64,000 bases of DNA from Phorcus lineatus (GCA_921293015.1 OV121094.1:36702054-36766053); one strand, 5' to 3'; shown: positions 46,641 to 59,401, counted from the first letter of the stretch. Numbers and translations: made by a program. The notes: a model not told the origin generated them from the letters alone.

Positions 46641-47342
46641 TATTACGAAATATTTGCATCGACCCTTTTACCATGAAATTGATCAGTTATTAAAAGAATA
46701 CTGGCCACCATGAACTTGTCAGCGAATGTTAACTATAAAAACGATGTTTCTTCTTGAAAAAGTTTCTTAATACATTATCGTTTAACTTACCAATATGCAC
46801 TACAAGAATACTTACAGTAGAGAGAGAGACATGAAAGGCTCTAGGACCACGAATCAACGTAACTTGATAAACAGGATCGTGAGTTCTTACTTCACGAACG
46901 TTCAGTTAACAGTCCAGACACCATTAGCGTCAGCAGATATCTGATGTGATTATCCAATTATCTTCATTAATTAACTTATTTATGTCTAAGCCGAGATTTG
47001 GAGGCAACTCACAGTGGTCAACAGTCGGTCACTCAAAATGTGGTCATTGGAAGAGACATTAGGTGTTTCGAGACCACTAGTCTACAGTTGTTGCAAATCA
47101 ACGCATGTTACTAATCTGTAACTTTTCGACTTCAAAACATCAATTTGTGAGTGAGTAAAAGTTTGTGTTGAATGTGTTTTCAATAATATTTAAGTTAATC
47201 ACGCTGAAGTTAAAATATACAAACGTAAGTGGACAACTCATTAATTATGTTTTTGTAAGGCCAAGTGTACAGACAGAAAGAAAGGCAAAGTGAGAAATTG
47301 ACATTGAGAAATCATATTTGGTCTGTGTGTCGAACAGTCAAG

Positions 47343-47447
47343 CTTGAATGACCCTACCTGTAGCATGTTAGCTCCAACTGGTAGGGCTCAAGAGGTCTCT
47401 GAAGCATGCAAACCACCACATTACGATAAGGTTTTGAGTAAAGTGGT
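47343..47447 (-). repeat. SINE-B-like repeat, head only
   Basis: CTCCAACTGGTAGGGCTCAA, CATGCAAACCACCACATTAC and GATAAGGTTTTGAGTAAAGT, inverted. Confidence 0.6.
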
Positions 47448-48072
47448 GGAAACTCAACTCCAACCAGTCTAGGATATTATTGACAAAGATTTGCAGTGTA
47501 ACAATAATTGTATTGAGAATGAGTGAGTTGCTGTTTAGCGGCGAGTGTTTAATGAAATGAAAATTATTGTAATAGCAATTGCATACGTTAACCTTGTAAA
47601 CATAATTTTTCAAGTCATTCTGATTCTTATTCATTGATGATCAGAAATCCCATGGCTAAACGCATGAGGTAACCCCTGTCGATGACTACGAAAAATTGAA
47701 AACATTAAACTTCCTTTTGTATAATCATCATAAGATGACACTTTAAGATGTCGCTGGTTCATAGTTAACTCAAATGCGATTTCATAAAGTGTTGTAGATA
47801 CAATAAACAGGAATTTTCTTAAAACACATTATTAAAGAGAACTTATAATATGTTTGCCTTAATGTCGTCAACATGACATTAATGTCATAACGTTAGCGTA
47901 ATAGCTAACATCAATTACGTCGTTATTTTGATTTGACCACTTACAATACATTTTTTTGGAGAAATATTTTGACATGTTAACCAGCTTCTTCACCAACACC
48001 ATGCCGTTCTCTACAGGTAATAAATTGTTTATCTATCAAGTGATAAGGTTATATTGTATTGCGGAAAGATTG
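47448..48072. other. Gene-free stretch
   Basis: Nothing recognised. Confidence 0.5.
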
Positions 48073-48251
48073 TTTTACTTTGAGTCGTTCTAAAACCAGT
48101 TGTCTGTCTCTCACTATGCCTTTCTTTCCGTCTTTTACCTCATCCTGTCGATCCCTTTCTCCCTGATCTGTCCACTCTCTATGGGATGCTTGTCGTGTTT
48201 AATAACTGAAATATTGTTGAAAGCACGTTAAACCCAAACTCAATCACTCGC
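48073..48251 (+). repeat. SINE-B-like repeat, 3' part
   Basis: CTGTCTCTCACTATGCCTTT to GAAAGCACGTTAAACCCAAA and CTCAATCACTC. Confidence 0.68.
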
Positions 48252-48728
48252 ACTTATAAAGATCGCATTTATAAGTTGCCAAGCGTTGGCATTTCCCTTT
48301 TAATAATTACTGATGAACAAATCTTTATGCTCAACCAGTTTACTTTCACTACAGAAATGACTTGGTTTCCGGGGTACGGAAACCAGCATGAAACGACATG
48401 GAAACCAATATTTACACTTGGTTTTCATAATTTCAGTCTGGTTTTCGTGAACTTGAAACTACCTGAAAATTACCCAGATCCGCGTCTGGTTTCCATCACG
48501 GCAACATTACACACTATCCAAGCGGGATCCAGTTGGCTTCCGTGATTTTAGTTTACTGTTGGTTTCAACCTGGTTTCCACAGTTAGGTTTATCGTAGGTT
48601 TCAACTTGGTTTCCGTGTTTTAATTAACTGAAGGTTTCAACTTGGTTTCCATATTGTTTTAGTTTAATGTAGGTTTCAACTTGGTTTCCATATTCTTTTA
48701 GTTTATTGTAGGTTTCAACTAGGTTTCC

Positions 48729-51128
48729 AGTCTAGGCAAAACAGTTGGATACAGAAAAAATTGATAAACTGACTAACGAAAAACATGGCACAAAAATATG
48801 GTGGCGTCTTACTAAACGTTTTAATCAAAACAAAACTACATTAAGATCGTTTCCACAAATTCTCTGTGACAACAAAATGTATGACGATAGCACAGAAATT
48901 GCAAACCTGATGAATGATTATTTCACAAATCGAACTAAAGTTTCTCATCCATATAAAGATATTGAAGAAGATATTTTTAACATTAATAATCCTTTAAGAG
49001 AGTTGATTCTCAATACACTTGAAGTTCAGGATATTCTTTTATCACTAGATACGACAAAAGCAACTGGTCCTGACGGTATAAGCAATAAGTTCCTCAAAAT
49101 GAATGCCAGATTACTGGCCGCTCCCCTCTCAGAAATCTTTAACTTATCGCTTACAGAAAAGATTTTTCCGCAAGTTTGGAAAGAAGCGTCTGTCGTCCCT
49201 ATTCATAAGAAAGGTAGCGTTAATGATTGCTCTAATTACAGACCGGTTGCACTTACGAGTTGCCTTGCTAAGGTATTAGAAAAGTGTGTTTTTAAACATG
49301 TTTTCAATTATTTCAGGGATAATGACATACTTTCAAATCTCCAGTCTGGTTTCACCCCAGGAGACTCTACTGCTAATCAACTGACGTATTTATATGATTT
49401 CATAGCTAGAGCAGTAGATAAAGGAAAAGAAATCAAAGCTGTTTCTTGTGATGTAAGTAAAGCATTCGACAAAGTTTGGCATAAAGGCATTATACATAAA
49501 TTACAAAGATATGGTATACAGGGTGACTTAGTAAAATGGTTTGAGAGTTATCTTGACAATAGAAAACAATGTGTTGTAATCAATGGATTTCAGTCTGATA
49601 AAAAAACTGTCAAAAAAATTTGCAGGTGTACCCCAGGGTTCAGTTTTAGGACCACTCCTATTTATTGTATACATAAATGATATAGTTGAGGGTATTAACA
49701 GTAATATACGTCTTTTTGCGGATGATACATCTTTATACGCGATTATTGATGACCCCTACGAAACAGCCATAGACATAAATGACGACTTGAAGCGAATTGC
49801 GGAATGGGCAGAAAAATGGCAAGTATCATTCAATCCGAATAAGACAGAATCGATTCGTTTTACCCGCAAAGTACAACCAATTCAGATGCCAGATCTAACC
49901 ATGAATGACAATGTTATTGAATCAGTACAGAGCCATAAACACCAAGGCCTTATATTCCAACATGATTGTTAATGGAGCAATCAAATTCAAGACATTGTTA
50001 AAAAGGTAACCCCGATGATAAATTGTCTTAGAAGCCTCAAATATCGATTAAACCGGAAAACGTTGGAAACCATGCATAAACAGTTCATTCTGCCTGTATT
50101 CGACTACTGTTATCATATATGGGATAATTGTACAAAGCACCAAGCTGATATGCTTGAAAAACTTAATCTTGATGCACTTAGAACCGTCTGTGGTGCCGTT
50201 CGGGGTACCAGCCATCATAAGATTTATAAAGAAACAAAGTGCAAACCATTATGTCATAGACGATACGTTCATAAAATGACGTTGTTCTATAAAATGGTAA
50301 ATCACAATACACCCAGCTATCTAAGCAACTTGGTACCTGTTAAAATATCGGATACCGTTGATTACAATCTTCGTGATGATTCGAAACTCCAGACTTTAGA
50401 TTGTAAATCTGTAAACTATGCGAGATCTTTCCTTCCTGACGCTGTTAAACTTTGGAACTCATTACCGATAGAACATAGAAATTCGCCATCTTTATTGACT
50501 TTCAAAAATGCTCTCCTCCATGATAATGAAACATACAGTAACTTTGACCTAAATTATGGCAGCAGATTTTGTCAAATCATACATACTCGTCTAAGACTTG
50601 AATGCAGCGACTTAAATGCACACAAGTATGAAAGATTCATATCACAATCGCCCGTCTGTGCTTGTGGCCATTGTTATGAGGATTCAACTCACTTTTTCTT
50701 CATATGTCCTCTTTACAGCACTATAAGACACAACATGTTTTACTTTCATAGAGGTTTTGATGTAAAATCAGTTTTGTTCGGAAACATAAATTGTTCCGCT
50801 ACCGAAAATATGGAACTTTTAACATCAGTGCACAAATTTATAAATTTAACAGGCAGATTTGCAAAATGACTTATTGATTGATTATATTTCAATGTTCTGT
50901 ATTACTTGCATTGGTAATGACCTTTTGGCGTTTGTAAAAACAGATTAGCACTCAATTTTCTGCAATCATTGCGTTTGTTGTAATTATAATGAACTGTTGT
51001 TTCTGTATATTGTATATTGTAAAATCACCATGACATGTATCATATTTGTATCTTGGAGCGGTATTTACATAAGCCTATGGCTTGTTTACCAATCCAATTC
51101 ATCTTTTTGAAATAAATATGTTTAAACC
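48729..51128 (+). mobile_element. 5'-truncated non-LTR retrotransposon (LINE) with 11-bp target duplication
   Basis: ACTAGGTTTCC occurs at 48718-48728 and again at 51129-51139, directly bracketing the insertion. Outside it the GGTTTC minisatellite resumes on both sides. The element starts in the region just before the reverse transcriptase, so the endonuclease and any ORF1 are missing, the usual result of incomplete target-primed reverse transcription. The 3' end is ..GAAATAAATATGTTTAAACC without a long poly(A). Confidence 0.88.
48745..50869 (+). pseudogene. LINE reverse transcriptase ORF2 fragment, one frameshift and one stop
   Basis: The first frame, 48745 to about 49610, holds RT fingers and palm: TTKATGPDGISNKFLK, ASVVPIHKKGSVNDCSNYRP, LQSGFTPGDSTANQLTYL and VSCDVSKAFDKVWHKG. 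At an A-run near 49605-49615 the frame shifts by one; it then reads FAGVPQGSVLGPLLFIVYIN and the catalytic FADDTSLY box (normally Y/FADD). A single TAA at 49970-49972 interrupts that frame, which then continues to 50869 through the thumb (IQDIVKKVTPMINCLRSL) and a C-terminal CxCxxC..H..C zinc-knuckle-like segment (VCACGHCYEDSTHFFFIC). RNA copying and integration are its normal roles. Clade within the non-LTR group is undecided. Confidence 0.92.
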
Positions 51129-51230
51129 ACTAGGTTTCCGTGTTTTAGTAAATTGTAGGTTTCAATTTGGTTTCTGTGTTCTTGGTTTATTGTAGGTTTC
51201 AATTTGGTTTCAGTGTGTTTAGTGTATTTA

Positions 51231-52317
51231 ACCAGTTACTCATCATTCGGTTACTCTGGTTAACTCTCACATTCTCAGTGGGGTATCCTCCCATCATAAA
51301 TAGTGCATGCAATGTAATCCAATAAATTCATAATGACAAAGATCATAGTTCAATTCATTATATTGCTTTCTGTATTTTCTGTTTATCTTAAATAAAGTTT
51401 TCAGATTTATTAGCACTCATGGATCCATTCTAATGACTGTCATATGAATATGTCATCAAATCATCTTTCGTCATCTAAACCATGGATATATTTAAGATAA
51501 TTTATCGTTATTAGATTACCAGACATGTAACTGCAGTACCTTTACAAATGATAAGCAGTCAATTTGGTCTCTGATAAAATGTACATAAAATAAACATACA
51601 TAAAATAAATCTAAATATACAATGAATACCCCATAATGCTGATAACTTTGTTATGTTCTTGGGTAAGTATTATGTTCTTTTTCAAGAACTAATATCAGTA
51701 ACCTGTATTCAATGCACCAACTATATAAACTAATATATGCTGTATGATATCAATCATCATTAAAGTAAATTTAAAGTATGGATTCCATGTACATACACGT
51801 ATGGCAGTATCATTATTTTTAATAACTACAACATAACTTATTACTTAAATAATTGTCATTTACAGATTCAGATTAGACGAATCCATTAGACATACCAACA
51901 GCAGATACCAACTTTGGATAGTAACCATCAATATGAATCTTGCAAAGCTCATACCAAGTCAGAGAGTTTAAACCAAGAAGAGGGCTGGACATAGGCCAAA
52001 CATTGTTGTAGTTTCTCTACATAATACATTTGTATATATAGTGTGACTAATTATGTAATGAAATGTTTTATCCCTGATTGTAAGCTGAGTCAGAATAAAC
52101 AATAATTCAAAGTAGCTCAACACGTCTTTTCTTCAAAGTGTTACATCAATTGGTAAAAAAACAACTGTGAAGAGTATCCTGATGATTTTTTTTTACATTG
52201 GTACCTTGTTATATCAATAAAAGTCTAAAATAGGTTCCAGCAACAAACCAACCTACTTGAATAGAATCTGAGAACTAAATTGTTAACAGAATAACCAGTC
52301 ATTTAAGTATCCATATG
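51231..52317. other. Interior of the TIR element
   Basis: AT-rich filler between the GGTTTC repeats and the right subterminal region. No open frame of note. Confidence 0.5.
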
Positions 52318-53448
52318 GTTTCCATGCCCGGATATACATAACAAAAGAGATTCCAAAATGGAAACCAACCGGATACCCAGTCATTTAGTTTCAATTTGAT
52401 TTCCTGATACGGAAATATATATAGACCAGAGAATCCAAAATGGAAACCAACTGGATAAGAAGTAACTTAGATTCAGTGAATGGATAAAGCTAGATACCCA
52501 CATTACACACTTTCCTGATGGTTTCCAAAATTCAGGAAACCAAGTCATTTCTGTATTGTTTTAGCTTTTGGGTTTTTGAAGTTTTCATTGGATTAATCTA
52601 ATAATAATTCCTGTATTGACGGAGAAAAAATGTCCTCGGCTAAATGCCTCCACTCCACAAGCTTGCATAAATTATTTATACAAAGCAATATCAATGTATA
52701 ACTTTGTTTTAACTATTATTACTTCTTTAATTAATGTTTAATTGCAAAGTTATATGTATAGTAGAAACAAAAACAAACGTTGCTTTTGAGAATCTTGTTG
52801 ACGAGATATAAGCGCCGATAATAAACGGGGTGCGCTAAATTTACTTGCGCAGCGAAAAGAGGCATGTTTAAACGAGCAAGATCTAAAGTTAAATATTAAT
52901 GTTCTCCCTTTTTATTTGTACCATTTTGTTCAAAATTTCACAAAAGGCAAAGTAAACATGTAGTTATTAAATCAGATTATTACCCACATGGGACCTTGTA
53001 AAGGGGTTTCACGCCCCTTCGGCACCCTATATATAAGAGAAGCACTTGCAAGCGGGCTGATCTTCGTAAGGAGACATTTTAGACAAAAATAGAGGTCATA
53101 TTCGTGTCTGTCAGCAAAAGTTTAATTTAAGCCTTCGTCTGAAAGACGATTGTTGTAAAGACGAATTTTAGTATTACTCAAAAACATCCAGCAGATCTTT
53201 GGCAATCGAGTGAAAATCCCGATGAAGTTTCTGGTCGCTGATTGGTCAATTCCGACCTTACGTGACGAATGTTTCCAAATAAGGAAGAGGTTACTTGGGG
53301 AAAATCTCATGATAGAAACGGTGATGCTGCCAACATTGGTCACGTCAGTGTTTTAACGTCTAAGTGTCATTATATCTGTTAATAATTATTTTGTGTATCA
53401 TAATTTTAATGCAAAAAGTTATTTTTAATCAGAAATTGGAGGGATTCA

Positions 53449-55917
53449 CTATGGAAGGGGATGTGTGCCAAAAATGAAATCATGTAAACTCGAAATACAT
53501 CTGTACACGATTTCGCAATGACCATATTTGGAAGTTTAACGAAGACTGCCGACGATTTCCGAGGATTATCTGTATTCGACAACAACGCGACCTCCCTGTT
53601 CCAAGCTCCATGCAACACTGTGCAAGCTTTCCGGATAGCGTTGAGTTGAGTCTATCGTAATGCGCGGAGTTTGGGCCTGTTACCTTCACCTTTTATCAAA
53701 ATGCTTGGTGAATATAGATCTAGATATATTTTCCTACTGTTTTTGAAGGGGTTATAACACGAGATTTATCTCATGAAAGAACATAATGAACTTTAATTAT
53801 TGGTTGGACTTTACTGGACACTAAATTCTGCACAACTTACTGCATCGACATGATTCACTATAAAAAATCTCATTTATATATCAAGGTAGGGTTTCAAAAA
53901 CTCACCAAATTACGAGACTGGTTTTAGAATAATGAAACAACGACATACTTGACGCGCGAAGACAAATAACAGTAGAAAAAATATATCTATATTGTATCCC
54001 CACGTTGCCCCTAAAACACGGGCATGTAATTCTTTCAAATCAACAGTTAGAAAATAACTACGTAACGTACCCTAAAGTTAGGGGAAAGTTCCAAAATCAT
54101 TGAAAAGAATCATTTTTTTCTTTTGTTATTCTTTCATTTGGTCGTTTAACCAATAAATATTATTCCGTTAAAGGAAACATTGATTTCAACTAATACCGTT
54201 TGAAGTCATGTTTTAAAGCTACGAACGTTCCAAACCAAGACGTTTGTAGACAGTTTGAACTAAATTTGTCAAAATCACATGACTGGCATCATGTGACATG
54301 TTATTTTTAACTATCCGCCCGATCGACAGTTAGGGTATAAGCGAATGGTCTAGTTTTGCCCGGTCTGGCAGGCCGCCAGTGAACGTCGGGACAATGTTCA
54401 ATACATATTTGCCAAATTTTAAGCTCCTGCAAATTCAGATGATTACAAAAATTTAAATCAAAATACCTTTGTAATCATCAAGATGTAAAAATTCTAAGAA
54501 TTATTTGAAATACATGATTATACATTTCCATAGTATTACGTATAATTTAGGGGTCTACAACTTAGATTTCTCGCATCAGAGAAATCAAGAAAGCAACAAA
54601 AACACGACTATTGTATTGTAAATGATAGTTAATTTTCAACGATTTACGTTGTGTGTATCTTGAATTTTATCCAAAGGTGTGTTTAATTACCAATGTTACC
54701 AACTGTGTTCATCAACTGTGTGCAAGTGCACAACTGAAGAGATTATTACGCCAGTGCGCATTGATGAGAACATAAGATTAGGGGTTTTTTTAAATCAAAC
54801 TTCACATCAGTTAATTAAATGTAAACCATTATTCTTCTAGTGATAAATCGTAATTAGGTGATGTCATAAAATAATAATCATTTAAAATTAATTAACTAAG
54901 TATGGTGTTGAAAGATTGTTAAAGCATAGTTACTGTGTAGACAAAGGCATCGGAAACGCTCATATTCCATTGTCATAACAGTTACTAAACATGTGCTTTG
55001 AAAACAATTTTACTTTTCAGTTTTGTAAAAATTTGTTATGCTACGAAATTGATTAAGTATTTTTATCTATTGAAATCGGCCCCCGAAAAGTTAATATGCG
55101 CTGACTATGTCACAAAATCAGAGGGGCTCGAAAAGAGGTGACGTCACAAAAATCGCGATCAAATAGACCTTTTCGAAGTTCGGAAATTTTCTTGCAATAA
55201 ACACCGGTATATTTTATAGAATGACGTATTCAAAACAAAAAAAAATTGATAATGGTCAGATAAGAAATAGTTGCAAATGTTATGTGTTCTATTTCAATAG
55301 TTGCTTTTTGCCTTAGGTGCTCGAAAACACCGTACGCGAGTTTATAAGAACTTTGATAATTTTAAGGTGAAAGTCACATGTCCAAGCTCCGCGTACTGCG
55401 ATGGACTCAACTCAACGCGATCCAGAAAGCTTGCACAGCATTGCATGGAGCTTGGGTCAGGGAGGTCTCGTTGTTGTCAAATACCGATCATCCTCGGAAA
55501 TCATCGGCAGTCTTCGTTAAACTTCCAAATATGGTCAATGCGAAATCGTGTACAGATGTATTTCGGAACATTGCAACTCATGTAAAACTCAAAATGCAAA
55601 AGTTTGTTTCGTAAGGCTGATTTTACAACTCTTCACTTTTTATTTACCATTTGTAAAACGTAACTTGTAGCATTACTAAATGTGTATATCCCTCTTATTT
55701 GAAATAAACAAAAATTAGTTTCGACTTTGACATTTCTAGAATTACGTTTGAACTTTGCAAAGTTGAGAACAGCAAGTTGAGTTTTACAGGATTAAAATGT
55801 TATGTTTGCATACTTGGACTTGTCTTTTCGAGAATTGCATGGTTGAGAACGACATGTTACAACTTGCTAATTACGAGTTTACATGATTTTATTTTTGGCA
55901 CACATCCCCTTCCATAA
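53449..55917. repeat. Large imperfect inverted repeat, 2.5 kb
   Basis: TATGGAAGGGGATGTGTGCC at 53449 pairs with 55898-55917, and 53502-53693 pairs with 55365-55566 at roughly 87% by eye. The right arm has about 300 bp of extra sequence between the two paired blocks. The same short frame is open in both arms (SSAVFVKLPNMV..AKSCTD), with substitutions between them; no family recognised. About 1.6 kb lies between the arms, with no clear gene. Confidence 0.75.
53698..55364. other. Spacer between the arms of the large inverted repeat
   Basis: AT-rich; one TGACGTCA-type site at 55138. No gene recognised. Confidence 0.5.
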
Positions 55918-56725
55918 TTCACAGGAAAGACTTAGCCTAAGTGAAAATGTCGCTGTTTTTATTAGGCCTAATGAAACTAAATTCCCACGCTACTAAATGA
56001 ATTTAAGATATTGTTAAAATACTAATAGATATATAGATAATTACCTACCTTGTAGTAAATATCTATTCATACTTTTTCTTAGGTGGCTTTTGACAACTCC
56101 TAGCCCGGAAACTTACACCCCGGCCCGGGTCTGGATATTCACTAATCAAGATGAACCTAGGCTTACATTACTAAATCATTAAACATTGCCCTTTAAAAAA
56201 ATGCATCTAATCAAAGGGATGAGAACATCATGATGCGTCCAGGGGTTAACTATTGTCAGTAATCGAAACTAGATGCACCGCGAATCAAACACCGAATCAC
56301 TCGGTCACATTAGAAAATAAATATGGTAATTCTTACACAAAATGACTGACATCAACCTAAAATGACAGTACTATTTGACCTCTGTTCAATGCATCATCTA
56401 AGAGGATTCGAAGAGAACCTTCGCCCACTGACACAAAAGTAACAATAGTTCTTAAAAAATCATGACTGTGACGATCCCCGAACAACAATACTAACCACAA
56501 GATACGATGTTAGCGTGAAGACTACTGCGAAATAAGATCAACAATTTGTACCCAAAGAGCTAAACTTTCCAAAATTCAAAATTTCCAGGAATCACGGTAA
56601 ACGTAAATGGCGTCAAGTCTAACACCTCTCGCTTCAATGACAAATGGCGTCTGCGCATGTCCGGTAAGAAAAGTGTTCATTTTTTTCACGAGAGGTGAAT
56701 TTGGTGAGGGATTCTAAAGATAGGC
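55918..56725. other. Gene-free stretch
   Basis: Nothing recognised. Confidence 0.5.
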
Positions 56726-57400
56726 CGGATTCCCAACAGGGACGAGCCATTGCCACTGTGGACATCCGCCAAGCGTCGCCGTATTATTTACAGCGATGAT
56801 GAGTATTATAGATGCAATTGAATGAAAAGCTTCGTTACCAGTTGACAGTTTTTGAGACATAAATTTCAATGTAATTCCCTTTTGAGGCCAAATGTTACGT
56901 GTGCCATTCAAAACGTGTCTTGTTAATCCGTTCTTTCTGAACAGTTCTCCATGTCACGACTCGCCTGGAGTGACGGCCGACTGACGTTGAGCCGAGATTT
57001 AGGTTACATTTATCAGTTCAAAATGTCGACAGTTTTTGCAAGCTTATGCTGAATTACAGATTTGTGGCTGAAACCAAATATTTAAATGAAATGAATAAAA
57101 TGATTTTTCTTTCAGTTGTAGTATATGTTCATGTGTTTCTTTATCAAATGTAATGAACTACATTACACCAAAGCAGCGGACGTTCCGAAGTGAAGGGGCC
57201 GACATGCCAATCACCAGTGTAATGTTTTTATCCGCGTTTCTCTATAGGGATGCTAAATTTACTTTCTCTATAGGGAAGCTAAATTTTACTTAAATTTGAC
57301 GATGTTTTCATTGTAAAAACGTGGGCAATAAATAGGATAAATAAAACTTGTTCCCCTTTCATATCAAGTTTATGTCCCGAGTGAAATAATTTTGCTTTGT
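56726..57400 (-). repeat. Dispersed repeat, copy 2 (pair with 26.4-27.1 kb)
   Basis: Colinear with copy 1, but the second coding block carries indels, including a small tandem duplication at 57237-57290 (TCTCTATAGGGAAGCTAAAT). YGDAWRMSTVAMARP is kept, and the two changes within it are synonymous in that frame. Confidence 0.65.
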
Positions 57401-57600
57401 CACGAGCCTTTGCGAGTTTGATATCCTAAAAGTATGGTGAGACCTGCCCCACAGCACACAAATAGAACACGAAGCAGATGGGTTTTTTTATCAAATGCTA
57501 TTTTAAGATTAGATGAAACTTGCACAGGGAATGGTCAACTTGCTTGTTACTTAACAGAAGTCAAAGGTACTTTAACACTTCCTTGTTGACTCCTACCACT

Positions 57601-57797
57601 GGACTCAATACCTTATCGTGGTGTGGTGGTTTGCGTGCTTCAGAGACCCCGAGAGCTATGCCAGCTGGAGCGTACACACCCAAGCTGGACAGGTCGATGG
57701 GTAGCAGTCAGACCAAGTGTGAGTCCTTCTAAAACCTGCTTTCTATCTCTCACTATACCTTTCTATCCGTCTTTTCCCTCATCCTATCGATCCCTTT
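57601..57797 (+). repeat. SINE-B-like repeat, 3'-truncated
   Basis: GGACTCAATACCTTATCGTG through TTTCCCTCATCCTATCGATC; stops before the tail. Confidence 0.7.
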
Positions 57798-58463
57798 CTG
57801 TAATTGAAGTTTAGATTACCTGTACGAATATTTTTGAAATGTGAAAGGGGAAGCTCGTTTGTTATCCTATACTTAAAATTATTCGAATATTTCGAAAAAA
57901 GTAGAAACTCAATATTATAGGATACGAACTAGAAAGTTTCTAGATACTTTCTAGTTTGTTTATACGTACGGTGTATGTATATTTAATTATAGCTGTAAAG
58001 TAGGTAAGACACAATGTGAATTTATTTAAAGGCACTAGTGCACGCTTTTACGGTTTTAATTGGCTATTTATAGGTTTAAGTGGACTTATGCACTCACTTA
58101 AGCTTTCTATCGATGCAATGAAATACTTAAAATTCTTTACAATTGACCTGCAATCAACAGTGAAAAAATTTAGACAGCCGCTGTCTGCTTGGACATATAA
58201 TAAATCTAAGGTTAGCTGTTCACAATACGGATAAATTATAGACAGTTGAAAGCGGCTGAACACTTATTATGTGCAGCTGTTGAATTTACCTAAACCCTGA
58301 ACTGAGAACAAATAATGAATTATGCTTTATGAAAGCAATGTAAATAAACCGACTTAATAACACAGCATTAGCATTGCTATTAGATTGACCAAAGCGGCTG
58401 CCGTTTCCGCTTTTTTGGTTATAAGCAAAATCTTAATATTTCCGATATCATAGTTCATGCGGA
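57798..58463. other. DNA downstream of the phospholipase gene
   Basis: Frames on both strands at 58016-58263 overlap; neither has a recognisable motif. No repeat seen. Confidence 0.45.
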
Positions 58464-58469
58464 TTTATT
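58464..58469 (-). promoter_or_regulatory. Polyadenylation signal AATAAA for the phospholipase gene
   Basis: The minus strand reads CAATAAATCC about 90 nt past the TAA stop of the phospholipase gene. The position and hexamer suit a poly(A) signal. Inferred from motif and distance only. Confidence 0.5.
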
Positions 58470-58557
58470 GTAACGTAACATTAAATACTTCCGGTCTTTA
58501 AAAATCAACTTTACTACCTGAATACGTAAAAATTCGTTAAATAACTTACGAGGTAGA

Positions 58558-59346
58558 TTATTTGAGTGAGGTTCTTGAATAATATCGAGAGATATGCAGT
58601 TTATAGAAGAAAGCACCGAAAAGGGAGACTACACTGTAGTAGCCATATGTTCCCACCTTTACGCAAAATTTTGTCTCTCCATTCCCTAAACCTGACGATT
58701 CGTAACACGTCCTCAAGAGATTTTGTTTGAAACCTTTGTCACAGTCCCTCTTAGTAATGTTGTGTTTCGCTCCCTGTAATTATAGAACATCAAATCAGTG
58801 TAATGCGAAAAGACAAGATTCAAATAATACTTGTCGAACTGGGCGTGTCAATCAAACAGTTTTACATATGTTAAGATTATATTGCGCTTTGATAATGCAA
58901 CTACTCACAAGATGTTTCACCAATAGATATGGATTTAGAAAACTCTGTATTGTTACAATGATGGTTTGGTACGGGTCGCTTGGTCCCGAAATAATTTTAC
59001 AGTGATCGAGTAATCACACAATTGTTAAGATTTACTTCGGGGTGCATTAATTTAAATAAATTTATCCTGCCATTTTCAAATACCGATCTTATGAGTGATA
59101 TTTTACACCTTCACATTCTGATCTGACTTTCATACATGCACGAAGTTAACGAAGGTTGAGATGGTTTTATACATACACAGAAATAGCAAATGTCGTGCTT
59201 GTTACAATCAGGTGTAAAGCGCTTCTTGAAGAAGAAGGGTAGCTTGAAAGGTATGCTGCATCCGTTGGCGTGTTCGCTGCATTCAGAGTAGGTTCCAATG
59301 GGCAACGAACAACGCTGCCAGTACTTGCACCAACATCGTTGTAACC
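58558..59346 (-). CDS. Conodipine-like secreted phospholipase A2 (group IX), two 3' exons
   Basis: Two minus-strand exons with canonical splice sites. The first, 59346-59177, follows a CTTTCAG acceptor and ends at a GTATGT donor. It encodes 56 cysteine-rich codons with the phospholipase A2 signature CNKHDICYFC, holding the catalytic His-Asp pair. The second, 58773-58558, follows an ATTACAG acceptor, joins in phase 0, begins GAKHNITKRDCDKGF and ends at TAA (58560-58558) after 71 codons. The reading frame is uninterrupted across the join. Family knowledge: group IX sPLA2s hydrolyse the sn-2 ester of phospholipids; they are secreted, disulfide-rich, known from cone-snail venom and widespread in other molluscs. 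The first visible exon starts with two bases of a split codon, so at least one 5' exon carrying a signal peptide must lie upstream; I did not find it. The 403-bp intron lacks recognised repeats; a SINE-B and a SINE-A lie upstream. Whether this copy is expressed or venom-related cannot be judged. Confidence 0.72.
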
Positions 59347-59401
59347 CTGAAAGATGACCCCGAAAAAACCCCACTTCAGAGCAATATATTTTATGAATAG
59401 T

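Larger units (their letters stand above)
45527..47342. other. DNA right of the Harbinger element
   Basis: Holds the 54-bp duplication and the split SINE-A listed separately. Otherwise nothing recognised. Confidence 0.5.
48352..52553. mobile_element. Non-autonomous TIR element with TA ends and TTGGTTTCC arrays, split by a LINE
   Basis: TACAGAAATGACTTGGTTTC plus one more C at 48350-48370 is repeated exactly, inverted, at 52535-52555 (21/21). If the outer TA is the target duplication, the element starts CAGAAATG and ends CATTTCTG, in the Tc1/mariner style. Just inside, both ends show GGTTTCC, a 6-7-base spacer and GGAAACCA. The body holds many GGTTTCC/GGAAACC copies, in minisatellite units of 35-39 bp on the left (48560-48728) and right (51132-51230), and scattered near the right end (52318-52540). 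No transposase is visible. Without the 2.4-kb LINE insertion the element would be about 1.8 kb. Confidence 0.7.
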
